Shown here: piece after piece, positions 63,725-64,000 of the stretch
Position numbering within the stretch: position 1 is the stretch's first letter
Layout of the letters: each line of letters starts with the position of its first letter
Notes under the pieces: generated by a model
Databases searched by the model: none
What the model was told of the DNA's origin: nothing
Seen by the model: only the letters and a program-made list of their open reading frames with translations
Translations under genes and position numbers: made by a program
Assembly (NCBI RefSeq): GCF_000194625.1
Contig: NC_015320.1
Coordinates: 682,001-746,000, forward strand
Source: Archaeoglobus veneficus SNP6
Lineage (GTDB): Archaea > Halobacteriota > Archaeoglobi > Archaeoglobales > Archaeoglobaceae
Length of the DNA: 64,000 bases
Direction: 5' to 3'

Positions 63725-63766
63725 CTCCGAAAGTCTTATTTCCCAGCTCAGTCAACAGATCAAAAA

Positions 63767-63839
63767 AGTCCCGTGGGGTAGTGGTCAATCCTGCCGGCCT
63801 TTGGAGCCGGAGACGGGGGTTCGAATCCCCCCGGGACTA
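63767..63839 (+). tRNA. tRNA-Gln (anticodon TTG)
   Basis: A 73-nt cloverleaf: 7-bp acceptor stem AGTCCCG/CGGGACT with discriminator A. The anticodon arm is CCGGC-CTTTGGA-GCCGG, with anticodon TTG at positions 34-36. The T arm is GGGGG-TTCGAAT-CCCCC. The 3' CCA is not encoded. TTG reads CAA, so this is tRNA-Gln; in euryarchaea lacking GlnRS it would be charged through Glu-tRNA(Gln) amidation. Confidence 0.95.
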
Positions 63840-64000
63840 CTTGTTTTTGGTGGGTTAGGTGTATTATCCTCTCCACGGCAAATAATGGCATTTCTTAGTT
63901 CCTCAACAACCATTTCAAGTCTCCTAAGTCTCCCTTCCACATCACTGCCTACAATTTGCTGCATACCAAAGTATGCACTCGGTATCCCCTCAACTTCTTT
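63785..64000 (-). CDS. Partial open frame entering from the right edge, ending antisense within tRNA-Gln
   Basis: From the right edge the frame reads KEVEGIPSAYFGMQQIVGSD then a probable helix (VEGRLRRLEMVVEELRNAI), followed by low-complexity residues and the familiar antisense-tRNA peptide SSPGGIRTPVSGSKGRQ, with TGA at 63785-63787. The first part looks like coding sequence and the tail is imposed by the tRNA. It could be the 3' end of a real gene overlapping the tRNA, such as one on an element inserted there, or an artefact of an open antisense frame. Confidence 0.4.
   Translation of the reverse strand, partial: KEVEGIPSAYFGMQQIVGSDVEGRLRRLEMVVEELRNAIICRGEDNTPNPPKTSSPGGIRTPVSGSKGRQD

Overview
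The window is a piece of a hyperthermophilic euryarchaeal chromosome, most like the Archaeoglobaceae (Archaeoglobus, Ferroglobus, Geoglobus). The evidence is an F420-dependent methylenetetrahydromethanopterin reductase (Mer), ferredoxin-linked 2-oxoacid oxidoreductase, ribose-1,5-bisphosphate isomerase, sn-glycerol-1-phosphate dehydrogenase, archaeal Rpo7/Spt4, Kae1/Bud32, GTP-dependent dephospho-CoA kinase, ribosomal proteins S24e and S27ae, PGF-CTERM surface proteins, TATA-type promoters and GGAGGTG-type ribosome binding sites. The genus assignment is inference.

Layout. 1-5.3 kb: a six-gene, stop/start-coupled operon for a 2-oxoacid:ferredoxin oxidoreductase in which porD and the NfnB/GltA-like flavoprotein gene have exchanged halves around an inserted nfnA gene. 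A diverged second gamma-subunit gene follows. 5.5-15.3 kb: housekeeping genes (thiC, R15P isomerase, sulfite-exporter-like permease, mer, archease, DUF2150, SWIM zinc finger, a TrmO-dUTPase fusion, a double KaiC-like ATPase) and a VapC remnant. 15.3-20.2 kb: a branched-chain amino-acid (Liv) ABC transporter split into divergent arms, with a PGF-CTERM-anchored binding protein. 20.2-22.6 kb: leuC-type dehydratase and a ROK kinase. 22.6-30.7 kb: a ten-gene cobalt-uptake/cobalamin operon (cbiM-N-Q-[O-T]-L-F-G-[H-C]-D-[E-X]) with three gene fusions and one gene without a standard start codon.

30.9-39.7 kb is accessory DNA. It holds a subtilase cut by an IS630-family insertion, a HicA-like toxin with a large partner, a PGF-CTERM surface protein, a GC-rich structured RNA candidate, iteron-like repeats, a frameshifted RusA-like resolvase, a hairpin array, a SHOCT protein and an AEP-type primase. 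Together these suggest remains of an integrated replicon. 39.8-49.5 kb is a core block: egsA, pheT/pheS, rpo7-spt4-dpcK-rps24e-rps27ae-kae1, bud32, and a RibBA-like fusion with a degenerate RibB domain.

49.7-55.9 kb is a second accessory island and the best candidate for an undescribed defence or nucleotide-signalling system. It has a CARF-like winged-helix regulator, a lipoprotein, an AGOG glycosylase-DUF6884 fusion, a membrane-anchored phosphoribosyltransferase, a DprA-like protein and two unrecognised proteins, followed by a small H/ACA-like RNA candidate. 55.9-61.8 kb is a phosphate operon (pstS-C-A-B, phoU) with a divergent AbrB-PhoU regulator and a Nif3 gene. The window ends with a nicotinamidase-like enzyme, a tandem WHy/LEA14 lipoprotein and tRNA-Gln(TTG).
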